From Microglena sp. YARC (lineage: Eukaryota > Chlorophyta > Chlorophyceae > Chlamydomonadales > Chlamydomonadaceae): a DNA stretch of 64,000 nucleotides. The stretch covers positions 63,141,129 to 63,205,128 of the forward strand of contig CM039464.1 in the NCBI GenBank assembly GCA_022414725.1. The letters run 5' to 3'. A program made the position numbers and the translations under genes. The notes beneath the pieces were generated by a model. The model saw only the letters and a list, made by a program, of their open reading frames with translations. It had not been told where the DNA came from and ran no database searches. This document shows, piece by piece, positions 1 to 9,057 of this stretch (position 1 is its first letter; each line of letters opens with the position of its first letter).

Positions 1-93
1 CAGGCAAAACCTCATTATTAGCACGTCAGACCACCACCACCCAGACTGGGATATCCACCCCCGGCAAATACCACATACAGGCTGGTACACTGA

Positions 94-1000
94 ATGACAG
101 GTACCACCACCCTCCCCCCCCAACTCAACAACGGAGACACCACCTACGTCTACTCACCAACAGGCCAATGTGTCGGTCATTTACCCCTCTCCCAACTCCA
201 CCTCCTCCACCACAGATACCATACCACCAAGGCACACTATCCCCACCTCTGGACCCTCCACAGCACAGGAACCTTCGCTGGAGACGTAGCCACCCTCCTA
301 TCACAGCACAAAGACACTACCATCTCCAATGTCTCCCCTGCCATACACAAAGCTATGTCCACCCTGGGGATGACAACGGACCTTGACACATCACCCCTCC
401 TAATGGAGTCCCACCTCCCCATGGGCAACACGCCCACCCCCATTGGCCAACTGTTTGGCTTAGGACCTCACTGCTACTCCCAACCTTGGTACGAGGGAAA
501 CACACATCTCACCAGCCAGAACCCTGAAGAGGCCCACAAGGCTGTTCGATGGGCACTAGGCAGTGCCATGCATGCTCACAACCTAGATATTCCCGCGTGC
601 ACCATCCTCTTGGTCCCACACAAACCACATATGCCATAACGCCCTCCTAAATCACCCATGGGCTATGGAACTAGCCACTCTGCCTCCCAAGGCCAAACCC
701 CTCACCCCCTCCCTAATCTGGACGGGGGGCAAACTCACCCCTGCCAAGAGACACAGAGGAACCTTCAAACTCATTGCCATCTCAAACCCAGCTGGCCATG
801 CCAAGTACCTCCACAACCCACCCACCACATGGGCCCAAACCATGAGGGACATGGGGGCCACTTCCATCCCACGACCAGGTCCCCCCCCTCCCAACTGGGC
901 CTCCCTACCACCCACCTACCCAAGGCACTTAGCTCCCTCCTTAAGACCTGGGCACAACAACCCACCCCCATGCAGATAGACCCACACCCATAACACCCCC
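94..1000 (+). pseudogene. LINE ORF segment, unrecognised domain, frameshifted
   Basis: Codons from 94 to 639 read openly, then stop. Skipping two missing bases near 632 restores continuity (HKPHMP runs on into YNALLNHPW and then MELATLPP). That shows a 2-nt deletion in a once longer frame. The segment is rich in Pro, His and Thr and contains no RT motifs such as a Y/F-x-D-D box. It lies directly upstream of the RNase H domain of the same element. I do not recognise the domain. It may be a linker or an accessory domain between RT and RNase H. Continuity with the element is inferred from strand and position. Confidence 0.45.
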
Positions 1001-1028
1001 GTGCTCCCCGTGCACACATGCTATCCTA

Positions 1029-1556
1029 CAAGCACCAGGCCTCGCTCTATACACAGATGGAAGTGCCATCATAGACAAAGAAGGCGTCCTACGCCTAGGG
1101 GCAGGCGTATACTCCCCCAGGGCCGCTGCACGTTGCCTCCGCATAGACCCTGGCGGACAGGGCATCACTGCCGACATCAATCGCGCGGAACTCGTGGCAA
1201 TCCAACAAGCACTCATACACTCCGAAATATATGAAGAACTCACCATCTACTCCGACAGCTTATGCTCCTTGCAGCTCATTAACCTGCACATTTACCGTCC
1301 CAGCAGGACCCGGGAAAACAAACACCGCGACCTCCTGCAAGACATCGCCATCCACATTATCAACAGACACAACGCTGCTGCTACCACACGCCTGCTTAAG
1401 GTCCGATCTCACTCAGGAATCGTAGGGAATGACGAGGCAGATACGCTCGCGAAAGAAGCGACGACAGGATACAATGTAATTGGGCCAGTTAAAAACAGGG
1501 GAAAATGCGCACCTCAACATGCATTGGCCGTCTGTCCAGCCCCCCAAATCTATTAA
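1029..1556 (+). pseudogene. LINE ribonuclease H domain
   Basis: A type-I RNase H fold is legible in one frame: TDGS (first catalytic Asp, about 1,053), NRAELVAIQ (Glu, about 1,186), YSDSLCSLQ (Asp, about 1,250) and, after a basic helix, the VRSHSG...GNDEADTLAKEA end with the last Asp at about 1,430. All four catalytic acids are present. The domain would degrade the RNA of the RNA/DNA hybrid during target-primed reverse transcription. No start codon precedes it; it is an internal domain of a polyprotein. The frame ends at a TAA near 1,554, and downstream homology continues in another frame, so the ORF is broken. Confidence 0.8.
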
Positions 1557-1639
1557 TGGGGACCAGCCCCCCGGCGTCCGGCCAACAATCTCACCAAGGG
1601 TATCAAGGCTAACCTCCCCACCCCCTGCACACCGGGCAT

Positions 1640-2467
1640 GCCAACACCACGGGCATATACTCCTCCATGTGGGAGCAAGCCAACCCCTTCCTCCTCCCCC
1701 AGGCTAGTAATCGTTTCTGGCAATCCACCGACATCAAATGGTGGCAAAAAATACAAATCCACAAGGCTAGGTGGGGACGCTTATGGACTAGGAAACTGGC
1801 ATACAGATACAAACGCCCCTATGGTACCAGCACTAGCCCCCCGTCTGATGATAACTGCCCTCTTTGTCGCAAAGCACAGGACGGAGCTGACCATATTCTT
1901 GCTGGGTGCAGCCACCCTGTCTTCAAAGGAATGTATATCAACAGACAAAATAAGGCGGTCCAACTCATCCAAAAGGCAGTAGCCAAAGGAGCTCTGGGGG
2001 CTCTCCCCATGTACATGGATGCAGGCACATGTGAAGCGACATCCGACATTCCCACGAGACCCCCAACCACTCTCAAACCCCCTGATCTTCCCCAAGCCAC
2101 ATGGGATAAATACAGGCCTGATCTCCTCCTCATTGACGACGAATCCAAACCAAGAAAAGCCTACCTAGTTGAACTGGGCTACTGCTCAGACACTAACCAC
2201 CACATCAAATTCCAGGAAAAGAGCGTTCAGCATAAGGAGCTCCAATGTATCCTTCAACAACAAGGACTCCTTGTCCACTACCTAGTCTTCACAATAGGTA
2301 CCACTGGTACCATACCAATCATAACTCTTACCAATCTCTCCACCTTAGGGATCAGTCGCGAACACGTAGACAAACTCATCTCTAAGCTGCACAGAGAATC
2401 AATCGCCTCCTGTACCAGCATTCTTGCCACACGTCGCATGAAGGAGTCCCTCCCGCCTGGAGGGTGA
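1640..2467 (+). pseudogene. LINE C-terminal CCHC finger and putative PD-(D/E)XK endonuclease
   Basis: The frame reads IYSSMWEQANPF, then a basic helical stretch, then a CCHC finger (NCPLCRKAQDGADHILAGC, near 1,850-1,910). After a linker comes YRPDLLLIDD...KAYLVELGYCSDT, followed by K-x-x-QHKEL (about 2,110-2,245). R-PD...E followed by a Lys/Gln-rich helix resembles the restriction-like endonuclease after the CCHC knuckle in R2/NeSL/Dualen LINEs. The canonical E-x-K is not obvious, so the nuclease call is tentative. The protein stops at 2,465-2,467 with SLPPGG, 85 bp before the element end. Confidence 0.55.
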
Positions 2468-2824
2468 CACTTACTATGTCTGCCATAGTGACTTTCCCCA
2501 GCTGCGGCGTACGGGAGGGTCCCCTTAACACCACGCCCCTCCAGGCGTTATCTTTTTTATTTTATTTTAAACATATCATTTGTGCTATGGGCACTGTGTA
2601 TTCGTGCATTATAATATCAAAGGTTCATAGGAGCTGGGCTTAAGAGAGAGTCTCGATTAGAGATATCATATAAACCAAAGCACATCGTGCTATACATTAG
2701 GATACATTCAAACGTATAAAAAATATTAATGCATGCAAACAAGTCTGTGCCCTGCGACACGACTGACCGTCTCCACGGTAGGCCCTTTTCACGAGGTCTG
2801 CTAATGTTCGTATCAACGGATGGT

Positions 2825-2840
2825 GGTGTTGAAAAACACC
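2825..2840 (-). terminator. Histone 3' stem-loop of H2B
   Basis: Read on the minus strand this is GGTGTTTTTCAACACC, a 6-bp stem with a TTTC loop, preceded by AAC and followed by ACCA. It lies 33 bp past the H2B stop. It matches the canonical replication-dependent histone mRNA stem-loop bound by SLBP, which sets the 3' end without polyadenylation. Confidence 0.95.
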
Positions 2841-2872
2841 GTTGTTCGCCGCGAGCGGAGGGCGAGAGCAAT

Positions 2873-3241
2873 TTATGTGGAGGTGAACTTGGTGACGGCC
2901 TTGGTGCCCTCGGACACAGCGTGCTTGGCAAGCTCTCCGGGTAGGACCAGGCGCACTGCAGTCTGAATCTCGCGGGAGGTGACCGTGGGCTTCTTGTTAT
3001 AGCGAGCCAGGCGAGCGGCCTCGGAGGCGATCTTGTCGAAGATGTCATTGATGAAGGAGTTGAGAATTCCCATGGCCTTGGAACTGATGCCAGTATCGGG
3101 GTGGACCTGCTTCAGCACTTTGTATATGTAGATCTTGTAGGTCTCGGCCTTGGCCATCTTCTTCGCCTTCTTCTTGCCCTCCGCAGTCTTGGCGGGGGCG
3201 GCCTTCTTGGCGGGAGCCTTCTCGGCAGCTTTGGGTGCCAT
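2873..3241 (-). CDS. H2B: Histone H2B
   Basis: Core nucleosome histone, partner of H2A. The protein is 122 residues from the ATG at 3,241. The start was chosen because [13 protein letters not shown] is a typical H2B tail start; upstream in-frame codons lie in the promoter. A short Ala/Lys-rich tail (residues 1-30) is followed by the conserved fold: [21 protein letters not shown] (alpha 1), [18 protein letters not shown] (alpha 2), [43 protein letters not shown] (alpha 3 and C helix). The C-terminal Lys that is ubiquitinated in other eukaryotes lies in AVTKFTS. The tail is shorter than in Volvox or Chlamydomonas H2B (about 150 aa). There is no intron. The gene is divergent from H2A across a 259-bp promoter and ends with a histone stem-loop. 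Confidence 0.97.
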   Translation of the reverse strand: MAPKAAEKAPAKKAAPAKTAEGKKKAKKMAKAETYKIYIYKVLKQVHPDTGISSKAMGILNSFINDIFDKIASEAARLARYNKKPTVTSREIQTAVRLVLPGELAKHAVSEGTKAVTKFTST

Positions 3242-3500
3242 CGTTATGTGTTGGAAGTTGGTGATAGAGATGTGGAACCAAGACTGAGACGCGATCTTAT
3301 ACCAGTGCTCGGTCAACGCCAGGGTCAACGGGAACAACGGATCAGCAGGACCTAACCGAACTAGGGCAGCGATGGGGGGCCCAGATCGGCTTCGGATCAA
3401 CAAGACCAGATCGGAGTGTATTTATTTCGCCCTCGGCATGAAACTTTGTAGTCACAAATTGCTCACCAGCTCGTCACTTCTACATCCACCAAACATAACA
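3242..3500. promoter_or_regulatory. Bidirectional H2B/H2A promoter
   Basis: This 259-bp spacer lies between two divergent histone start codons. On the minus strand TATAAGAT at 3,294-3,301 sits about 55 bp before the H2B ATG. On the plus strand a TATTTATTT element near 3,419-3,427 sits about 75 bp before the H2A ATG. Between them are repeated GATCGG/TCGGATC words (about 3,385-3,416) and GGTCAACG repeats (about 3,310-3,330) that could be shared histone-gene elements. Shared S-phase promoters are typical of algal histone pairs; the individual sites are inferred. Confidence 0.75.
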
Positions 3501-3865
3501 ATGGCAGGCAAGACCGGAGGTCGTGGAGGCAAGAAGTCTGTTTCTCGCAGCTCCAAGGCTGGACTTCAATTCCCTGTGGGCCGTGTCGCCCGCTACCTGA
3601 AGAAGGGCAAGTACGCCGAGCGCGTGTGTACCTGGCCGCTGTCCTCGAGTACTTGTGTGCTGAGGTCCTGGAGCTGGCTGGCAACGCTGCCCGCGACAAC
3701 AAGAAGAGCAGGATCGTTCCCCGCCACGTCCAGCTGGCCATCCGCAATGACGAGGAGCTTTCCAAGCTGCTGGGCTCCGTCACCATCGCCAACGGTGGAG
3801 TGCTGCCCAACATTCACTCGGTGCTGCTCGCCAAGAAGTCTGCAAAGAAGGAGTCCGAGGCCTAA
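3501..3865 (+). CDS. H2A: Histone H2A, frameshifted as assembled
   Basis: Core histone H2A. The ATG at 3,501 begins [12 protein letters not shown], followed by [23 protein letters not shown] up to 3,626. From 3,626 the homology continues one frame over as [34 protein letters not shown], then [31 protein letters not shown], and a short tail ending ESEA with TAA at 3,863-3,865. The five residues GAGAP, invariant between AERV and VYL, are absent: 16 nt are missing. In a highly conserved gene with an intact promoter and stem-loop, a sequencing or assembly deletion in a GC-rich stretch is as likely as a true pseudogene. There is no intron. The acidic-patch residues (EYL..E, DEEL) are present. Confidence 0.9.
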
Positions 3866-3923
3866 ACAAGTATTCGGCCAAGGAAGTTCCTACTCATAGA
3901 CCCTTTCATTCTGCAACGCAAAC

Positions 3924-3939
3924 GGTGTTTTTCAACACC
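3924..3939 (+). terminator. Histone 3' stem-loop of H2A
   Basis: GGTGTTTTTCAACACC, with the same 6-bp stem and TTTC loop as the H2B element, is preceded by AAAC and followed by ACAAA. It lies 59 bp after the H2A stop and marks non-polyadenylated histone mRNA 3'-end formation. Confidence 0.95.
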
Positions 3940-4090
3940 ACAAATAATGATCCATGAACCCCCTGCATCGCAGTTGGATCATATAAGTCTTCCCCTCAAC
4001 AATAGGCGCACGTTGCTCCATTACAGACATTACTAGACAGTAATACCAGGCGTGGAATCTCTGTGATCGGATTACACTCAGAAACACAGC

Positions 4091-4115
4091 GGGGGGGGGG
4101 GGGGGGGGGGGGGGG
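4091..4115 (+). repeat. Poly(G) tract
   Basis: An uninterrupted run of about 25 G follows the histone pair. Its length is unreliable in any sequencing technology. On either side (3,950-4,432) I see no gene. Confidence 0.9.
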
Positions 4116-4432
4116 TGTACGAGTTACTTGATGTTATTGTCAGGCCGTCATGCCGTCTCTAGAGTGTCTCGCTCCTGCTGTGGCGTTGGCTAGCTATGGC
4201 CACATGCCGTGCCGTCTGAGGTACTAACGTTTGCTTTCATCAGCCGGCGCCTAGGCCGGCTGTCCATCTTGTAACTATCGTCGCGGCAGAAACAATGGCA
4301 AAGGAACGTACCGCCTAATGGTACACAAGTTAGCATGAGCACTCATGGAGGACATACCGAGTCCCACCTTCACCACCAACACACCCGATATAGGTCTGAA
4401 CCTTTTATGACGATATACCGTGCAAGTGCCAT

Positions 4433-4619
4433 CAGGGTAATTCAAAGCACGCGCTTTTGAGCGCTGACTTTTTGACCCCCTCTGCGCTTTAAGCGCAGTT
4501 TTGTGCAACCCCCTGTGGGCGGAGCAAGCAATTTGTGCGCTTTTTGCACTACAGAGCGCAGTTTTTTTCTTTTCAAGTGCGCTAAAGCGCTGGCCAATTT
4601 GGCCATTTGAAGTACCCTG
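4433..4619 (+). mobile_element. MITE, GCGC-rich family, copy 1
   Basis: A 187-bp element with imperfect terminal inverted repeats: CAGGGTAATTCAAAG at the left end and TTTGAAGTACCCTG at the right. It is full of nested palindromes (GCGCTTTAAGCGC, GCGCTAAAGCGC). A second copy in inverse orientation lies at 31,601-31,795 inside a copia element. The CAGGG terminus is hAT-like, but no clear target duplication was found. It has no coding capacity. Confidence 0.75.
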
Positions 4620-5104
4620 CCCTGGCCTACCTCTCGATTTGTGCCACAGGCCAACTACTCGGGTTATTGGGCATGCACAAACAGTTGCATACATATGCTA
4701 CTCAGGCATATATTAAAAACATGCTGGCGCTTGCCGCTCGGTCTGTCAGTGAACAAGTAAAAAATAATACAACGAAATGCCTATTCAATGCATAATAGTA
4801 TGCCATGCAGTACACAGGCATGAAATGGAAGGCCTACAGATTGAAGGTGTTACATGCCCATACAATATGGAATGCACAGATATGGCACCAGCCATATGCC
4901 CATATAATGATATAATATGAAATACCTACTTATTGCTTGTAATTGTTCCCTGCAATATGCAGACGGTTAGACGCCAAAACTGGCGTATAAACCCTTGTTA
5001 CAATTCTTCTTCTTATTGCTTGTCACACGTCCCACATGGGTCTAAAAAACAACATTACAATACCGTATATTGTGATTTTATTTGTAAGAATCCAATCTAA
5101 GCAT
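4620..5104. other. No gene seen; dispersed repeat fragment
   Basis: AT-rich DNA without a supported gene. A stretch at about 4,958-5,008 (TGCAGACGGTTAGACGCC onward) recurs at about 6,221-6,275 with changes and is a dispersed repeat fragment of unknown type. Confidence 0.5.
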
Positions 5105-5185
5105 TGTAGCTCATGCATTTGAAAAATAATGAGGGTTCAGGGTAAGTTCTAGCAATGTCCATATATCTTGATTACGGTATTTGAG
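5105..5185 (+). repeat. Left copy of a long direct repeat flanking a SINE
   Basis: TGTAGCTCATGCATTTGA at the left end and TTATCTT... to TTTGAG at the right recur at 5,384-5,459. The two copies are about 85-90% identical by eye and bracket the SINE exactly, so they read as an aged target-site duplication of about 76-81 bp. Confidence 0.75.
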
Positions 5186-5383
5186 TGATACGATTGGTCT
5201 AGTGGTACACCAAATCGCTGTAACGACGAAGGGTCGGGGTTTTATTCCCCCTACGGTCACCCTTAGCATTGCAGGTCGTTGTCAACCGCAATGGTAGCTT
5301 GTCCAGTCGAGGTGGTAGACCGTCCTCTGCCAGTACGAAGGGTTCCATTAACATCAAACCTCACCAGGCGTTATCACTACCAA
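5186..5383 (+). mobile_element. tRNA-derived SINE with LINE-type 3' tail
   Basis: The 5' part looks like a decayed tRNA. It has an A-box (TGGTCTAGTGG at about 5,195), a D-arm GGT...ACC, and a GGGG-TTTTATT-CCCC arm at about 5,236-5,251 in place of the T-arm and B-box. It starts GTGATAC and shows a partly complementary CGGTCAC. The last 35 bases (about 5,341-5,375, GGTTCCATTAACATC...CAGGCGTTATC) resemble the 3' end of the LINE at 2,515-2,552. A pol III head with a LINE tail is the classic SINE design, implying mobilisation by that LINE. A tRNA pseudogene is the alternative, but it would not explain the tail or the flanking repeats. Confidence 0.65.
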
Positions 5384-5459
5384 TGTAGCTCATGCATTTG
5401 ACAAATAACGAGGGTTCAGTGTTAGGTCTAACAATGTCCATTTATCTTAATTATTTGAG
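5384..5459 (+). repeat. Right copy of the long direct repeat
   Basis: Partner of 5,105-5,185. It begins with TGTAGCTCATGCATTTGAC and ends TTATTTGAG. The left copy has about 4 extra bases near its end. Confidence 0.75.
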
Positions 5460-6604
5460 GAAGGGCAAGTCCTTTGAGCCAAATTAGCTACCCCCTGGAC
5501 TGTAACATACATACCGGTATATTTAGTTGTCAGGTTGCAAGCAAGATAAGGTAGTGCAACGAGCAGAATGAACAACGCAGGTATGCGCCCAAGGTGCTCG
5601 TATCAGTAAGGCCTGGTTTTGTTGTCTGCAGGCGTAGGGTACCAGTTCACCAGCAGACAATTGCTGGCTGAAGCTATGTAACCAAGTTATAGTTAAAGTT
5701 CACCAGCAGACAACAGCCATATAAATACTGCCATACGTGTCCTCGGGCTGTTGCTGAAGCATCATGCAAATGCAAACAGAACCAACCAAAGACTCCAGGT
5801 GACCGCTTTATAAGTTTTCAAATGGAAAGTCATCAAACACGAAAATACGTGTGCGAAGTATGTAGTGCCGAGATTTGCCCACGCAAGAGTAGCTGAATTG
5901 TGGTATTCGCTACCTATTAGGTAGCTAATACCACTATGCAGCTACTCTTGGTTGGGATAGCTTCTTCCAACTACCATGTATCATACATGGTATACATATA
6001 TTTGCGTAGACAGAACAACACATGGTGAAGAGTGCAACGTGATCATAACAAAGAAGACTGGTTTCTGAGTTGCTCCGAACATACATACATATGAGTGATT
6101 CCTGGATTGCTCCGAACAAACATGACAAATCGTTAAGCTGTCGGTGTAGAGGCTTGGACAAGTCTATAATCGGTTTGAACCCTGGTTTCTGGGATTATCA
6201 CGGGGCAGAAGTATTGCCTTCTGCAGACGTTTAGACGCCGAAATGCTGGTGTATAGAGCCTTGCAACAATTATCCCAAACAAACGCACAAACTTGCCATG
6301 TACAGGGCTACAGGCTACACACATTTCAATAATTTGTTGCAACCCACACCCAGAACCACACGTCAGTATCCACCTGCACGGAAGAATCCCTAGGACCTGG
6401 ACATCTCTTAAACAGTTTCTATAAGAGTTTTTTTTAAAATCTTAACATAACCTTTCAAAAAGCCACACCAAGTAAGGGTTGGGCTGATTTTTGTTTTTTT
6501 AAGTTATATAAGCCATTTCAAGCTTGGCCCCAGGCCCACCAAAGGGGGGGCACACTTAAATATATATATATTTGTCTAGTCAAGCTTTGAGGCTTAATGA
6601 TCAC
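5460..6604. other. No gene seen; repeat debris
   Basis: No supported coding region. 5,480-5,516 repeats the end of the dispersed family described at 6,605-6,744. 5,655-5,700 (TTGCTGGCTGAAGCTATG onward) recurs inverted at about 35,440-35,475. 5,925-5,975 holds a small inverted repeat around AAGAGTAGCTG...CAGCTACTCTT. Confidence 0.5.
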
Positions 6605-6744
6605 TGTAGCACGAACTCAGGGCCCTGTTGGTTAAACGATTGTTTGGGGCTCGGTTCATCAGTGCTTTTTCTTTTTAAGCCCTTCCTATACGGTTGGGCA
6701 AGTCCCTTTAGCCTATTTGGCCTACCCCTGGACTGTAACATACA
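6605..6744 (+). repeat. Dispersed repeat family R1, copy 1
   Basis: A stretch of about 140 bp from GTAGCACGAACTCAGGGCC to CCTGGACTGTAACATAC, found again almost unchanged at 16,639-16,782 and more diverged at 29,162-29,314. It is non-coding. The sharply shared right end suggests a transposed unit, perhaps a SINE or a solo repeat. Confidence 0.7.
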
Positions 6745-7156
6745 TTCATACAAGGCTAGCGCGGAAAGGGTGTATACCCTCTTCAGACTGTCAACACCCG
6801 CGCCCTTGCACTCAGGAGTGGTGCGAAGTCTTCATACCATACCATACCACTTTTTTTGCGTGCGACGCGTCGCAAATTGAGCGACTCAGTGCAACCCCAG
6901 TGCGACGCGCTGACCCGAAACCCCCCGTGGCTCCACGCTTCGCGCTCCCCCATGCAATGGCTATGGAATGATATTGGAATAGGCTTGAGTAGCCCAAATA
7001 CACTCAGGGAACCGACCGATTATCTGAGGTGTATCCAGATACGTACCTGCTTATTTCAAATTATTATCTCAGATACTGAACAGATACTATCTAGATGATA
7101 TCTAGATATCACAGATCCTGGACAGTACAGTCACTCAGATACGGTACAGAGATTGG

Positions 7157-7219
7157 CGCGTTCCCTGAGTGTAGTTCCCTGAGTGCGTTCCCTGAGTGCA
7201 CGTTCCCTGAGTGCGTTCC
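7157..7219 (+). repeat. Tandem GTTCCCTGAGTGC repeat
   Basis: Five imperfect copies of a 12-15-bp unit (GTTCCCTGAGTGC) run directly into the palindrome at 7,220. Confidence 0.85.
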
Positions 7220-7267
7220 CTGTAGGCCAGGCAGAGCAGCTACGTAGCTGCTCTGCCTGGCCTACAG
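7220..7267. repeat. Perfect 48-bp palindrome
   Basis: Each 24-base arm starts with CTGTAGGCCAGG. The two arms meet at TAC|GTA with no spacer and show no mismatch. Such a sequence can extrude as a cruciform. Confidence 0.95.
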
Positions 7268-7464
7268 ACATTTGAAAGACATAACACTGGTGAAATATTA
7301 TACTACCCACATTTTTGGCGGTTGGCCCCAGTGCAAGCAAACAGACTGGCCGCCTCAACCTCACGCCTCGTAACAAGGCGTTCTATTTATTTGTTCACTC
7401 TTTCCACATTTACTTCGTCTGCAGACTCTGGGTAGCCTGAAGGTTTCCGCTAGATGTAAAAAAA

Positions 7465-7652
7465 GATAAGGCCTGGAGGGGCAAGGTGTTAAGGGGACCC
7501 TCCCGTACGCCACAGCTGGGGAAAGTCACCATGGCAGACATAGGAAGTGTCCCCCTACAGGTGGTCGGGACTCCATCATGCGACGTGTGGCAAGACTGCT
7601 GGTCCAGGAGGCAGTATACTCTCTGTGCAGCTTAGAGATGAGGTTGTCTACG
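7465..7652 (-). mobile_element. Severely 5'-truncated LINE copy
   Basis: The reverse complement matches the last roughly 180 bp of the LINE at 2,370-2,552. It includes the codons for its C-terminus (SSLATRRMMES) and the full 3'UTR ending GGCCTTATC, then a T run on the minus strand (A run at 7,458-7,464). The 5' break falls near 7,652. This confirms an active TPRT-type family. Confidence 0.85.
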
Positions 7653-7759
7653 GTCCATGTAAACAATCCAATCGCAGCTGAACTGGACAAGCCCTAAACC
7701 TGTCTAAACATATGCGATTGCATTCTGCACTCAGGAGTGGAGCAGTGTTTATGCTACCC

Positions 7760-7985
7760 ATGTTTACTCTGTCTGCAGAGACTTGATTTCTCCGACTCTG
7801 TCTGCAGAGACTTATTTCTCCGACTCTATCTGTAGAGACTTTTTTACCTCACTCTGTCTGTAGACTTACTTCTCCGACTCTGTCTGTAGAGACTTATTTC
7901 TCCGACTCTGTCTGTAGACTTACTTCTCCGACTCTGTCTGTGTAGACTTATTTCTCCGACTCTATCTGTAGAGACTTCTTTATTC
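7760..7985 (+). repeat. Tandem repeat, about 28 bp unit
   Basis: About eight copies of a unit like CTCCGACTCTGTCTGTAGAGA, with variable CTTATTT spacers. Confidence 0.85.
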
Positions 7986-8239
7986 ACACTACACACGTTT
8001 ACTCTATCGGTGGACTCTGAGTAGTCTGAAGGCTGATGGTCCACAAAATTGACAAGTCTCTAAGCTGTCTAATCTGCTTAGTGCGCTGGTTTCCGTGGGT
8101 ATCGCACGGGGGGCTTGGAATTGGAAGACGGTGAGCAGCCCAGAGTTGGCTGAAAAATATGTAAAAAAAAGGCTGTCAGTTCATGAAGTCAAACACAAAC
8201 GAAATTGAAGCATCACTAGGCGATGGTGTGCTACAATTT

Positions 8240-8638
8240 GTGCGCAGTGCAAAAAACACCACCTGGGGATGACACGCCAACACCCTTGGCTAGTCATGTA
8301 TATCAGGATCACTGGGTGATGGATCAACTCTGTCAGTGCGCAGCGCAAACAATTACCCGGGGACGACACACCCTAACGACCTTGACTGTTTCATATGTAG
8401 TTTGTCAGCGATGGATCAACTCTGTCTGTGCGCAGTGCAAACCATCATCCGAGGACGACACACCCTAACGACCTTTGCTGTTCGATGTATAGCTTGTCAG
8501 CGATGGATCAACTCTGTCTGCCCACAGCGCAAACAATGATCCGGGGACGACGCACCCTTGCGCCCTTGGCTATTTGATATGTAGCTTGTCAGCGATGGAT
8601 CAATTCTATCTATGCGCAGTGGCAACAGGTCATCACAG
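8240..8638 (+). repeat. Tandem repeat, about 92 bp unit, interrupted by a copia element
   Basis: Four to five copies of a unit containing GCGCAGTGCAAACA, GGGGACGACACACC and GTCAGCGATGGATCAACTC. The copia element at 8,640 has inserted into the last copy. Confidence 0.85.
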
Positions 8639-8639
8639 T

Positions 8640-9022
8640 TGTCAGCATGAATTGCGGTGCTCTCACGCGTTTTATGACTTGGTGACTACTTATGTACTTC
8701 CTTAGAACTATCGGCCCAGACAGTGTTTCTGTCTGTACTGTGTCAGCTTCCCGTAGACTGTGTCATCCTTCATGACACGGTGACAGCTTCCTGTTGACTG
8801 CGTCATCGGTCTCTCACTGACACACTCTGTATAGCCGGTGCCTGGCTTAAGTTTCCTGACTTAGGGTCTAGTCAGGTTACAGGCATCCGCCTCTCCCACC
8901 GCTGGTGTTCTTTGGCGTCCGCCTGTCCTTGTAACGCTATTCTTGTCTCCGTGTATAGATTGGCGCGTCTGTCTCCGCTGCATACATCTCTCTCCACTCT
9001 TCGAAGTGCTTTCTAGCTGATA
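8640..9022 (+). repeat. copia 5' LTR
   Basis: 383 bp, beginning TGTCAGC and ending GCTGATA (an imperfect inverted pair; the usual terminal CA is TA here). It appears identical to 15,297-15,679. Confidence 0.97.
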
Positions 9023-9037
9023 GGTTACGGGCTTATT
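9023..9037 (+). promoter_or_regulatory. Primer-binding site, putative half-tRNA type
   Basis: Immediately after the LTR comes GGTTACGGGCTTATT. It resembles the complement of the initiator-Met tRNA anticodon arm (GGTTATGGGCCCAC) used by Drosophila copia rather than the usual tRNA 3' end. The match is partial. Confidence 0.5.
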
Positions 9038-9057
9038 ACTTCTACCACTGCTTTACA

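Larger units (their letters stand above)
1..2552 (+). mobile_element. Non-LTR retrotransposon (LINE), 3' part, degenerate
   Basis: This is the 3' part of a LINE that enters from the left window edge. In order it carries an unrecognised region, a ribonuclease H domain, a CCHC finger with a possible restriction-like endonuclease, and a short 3'UTR ending near 2,552 in a GGCGTTATC motif followed by T-rich DNA. The same 3' end recurs on the minus strand at 7,465-7,652, and a diverged version of its last 35 bases ends the SINE at 5,186-5,383. Together these show that 2,552 is a true element end. Reading frames are broken at about 632, 1,000 and 1,560-1,660, so this copy is probably dead. No reverse transcriptase core is visible in the window; it would lie to the left. 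The combination of RNase H and a C-terminal nuclease would fit R2- or Dualen-like algal LINEs, but the clade is not established. Confidence 0.8.

Noticed and set aside
7760..8638. Possible CRISPR-like regular repeats
   Set aside because: The repeats are contiguous or lack unique spacers and the DNA is eukaryotic; these are tandem satellites.
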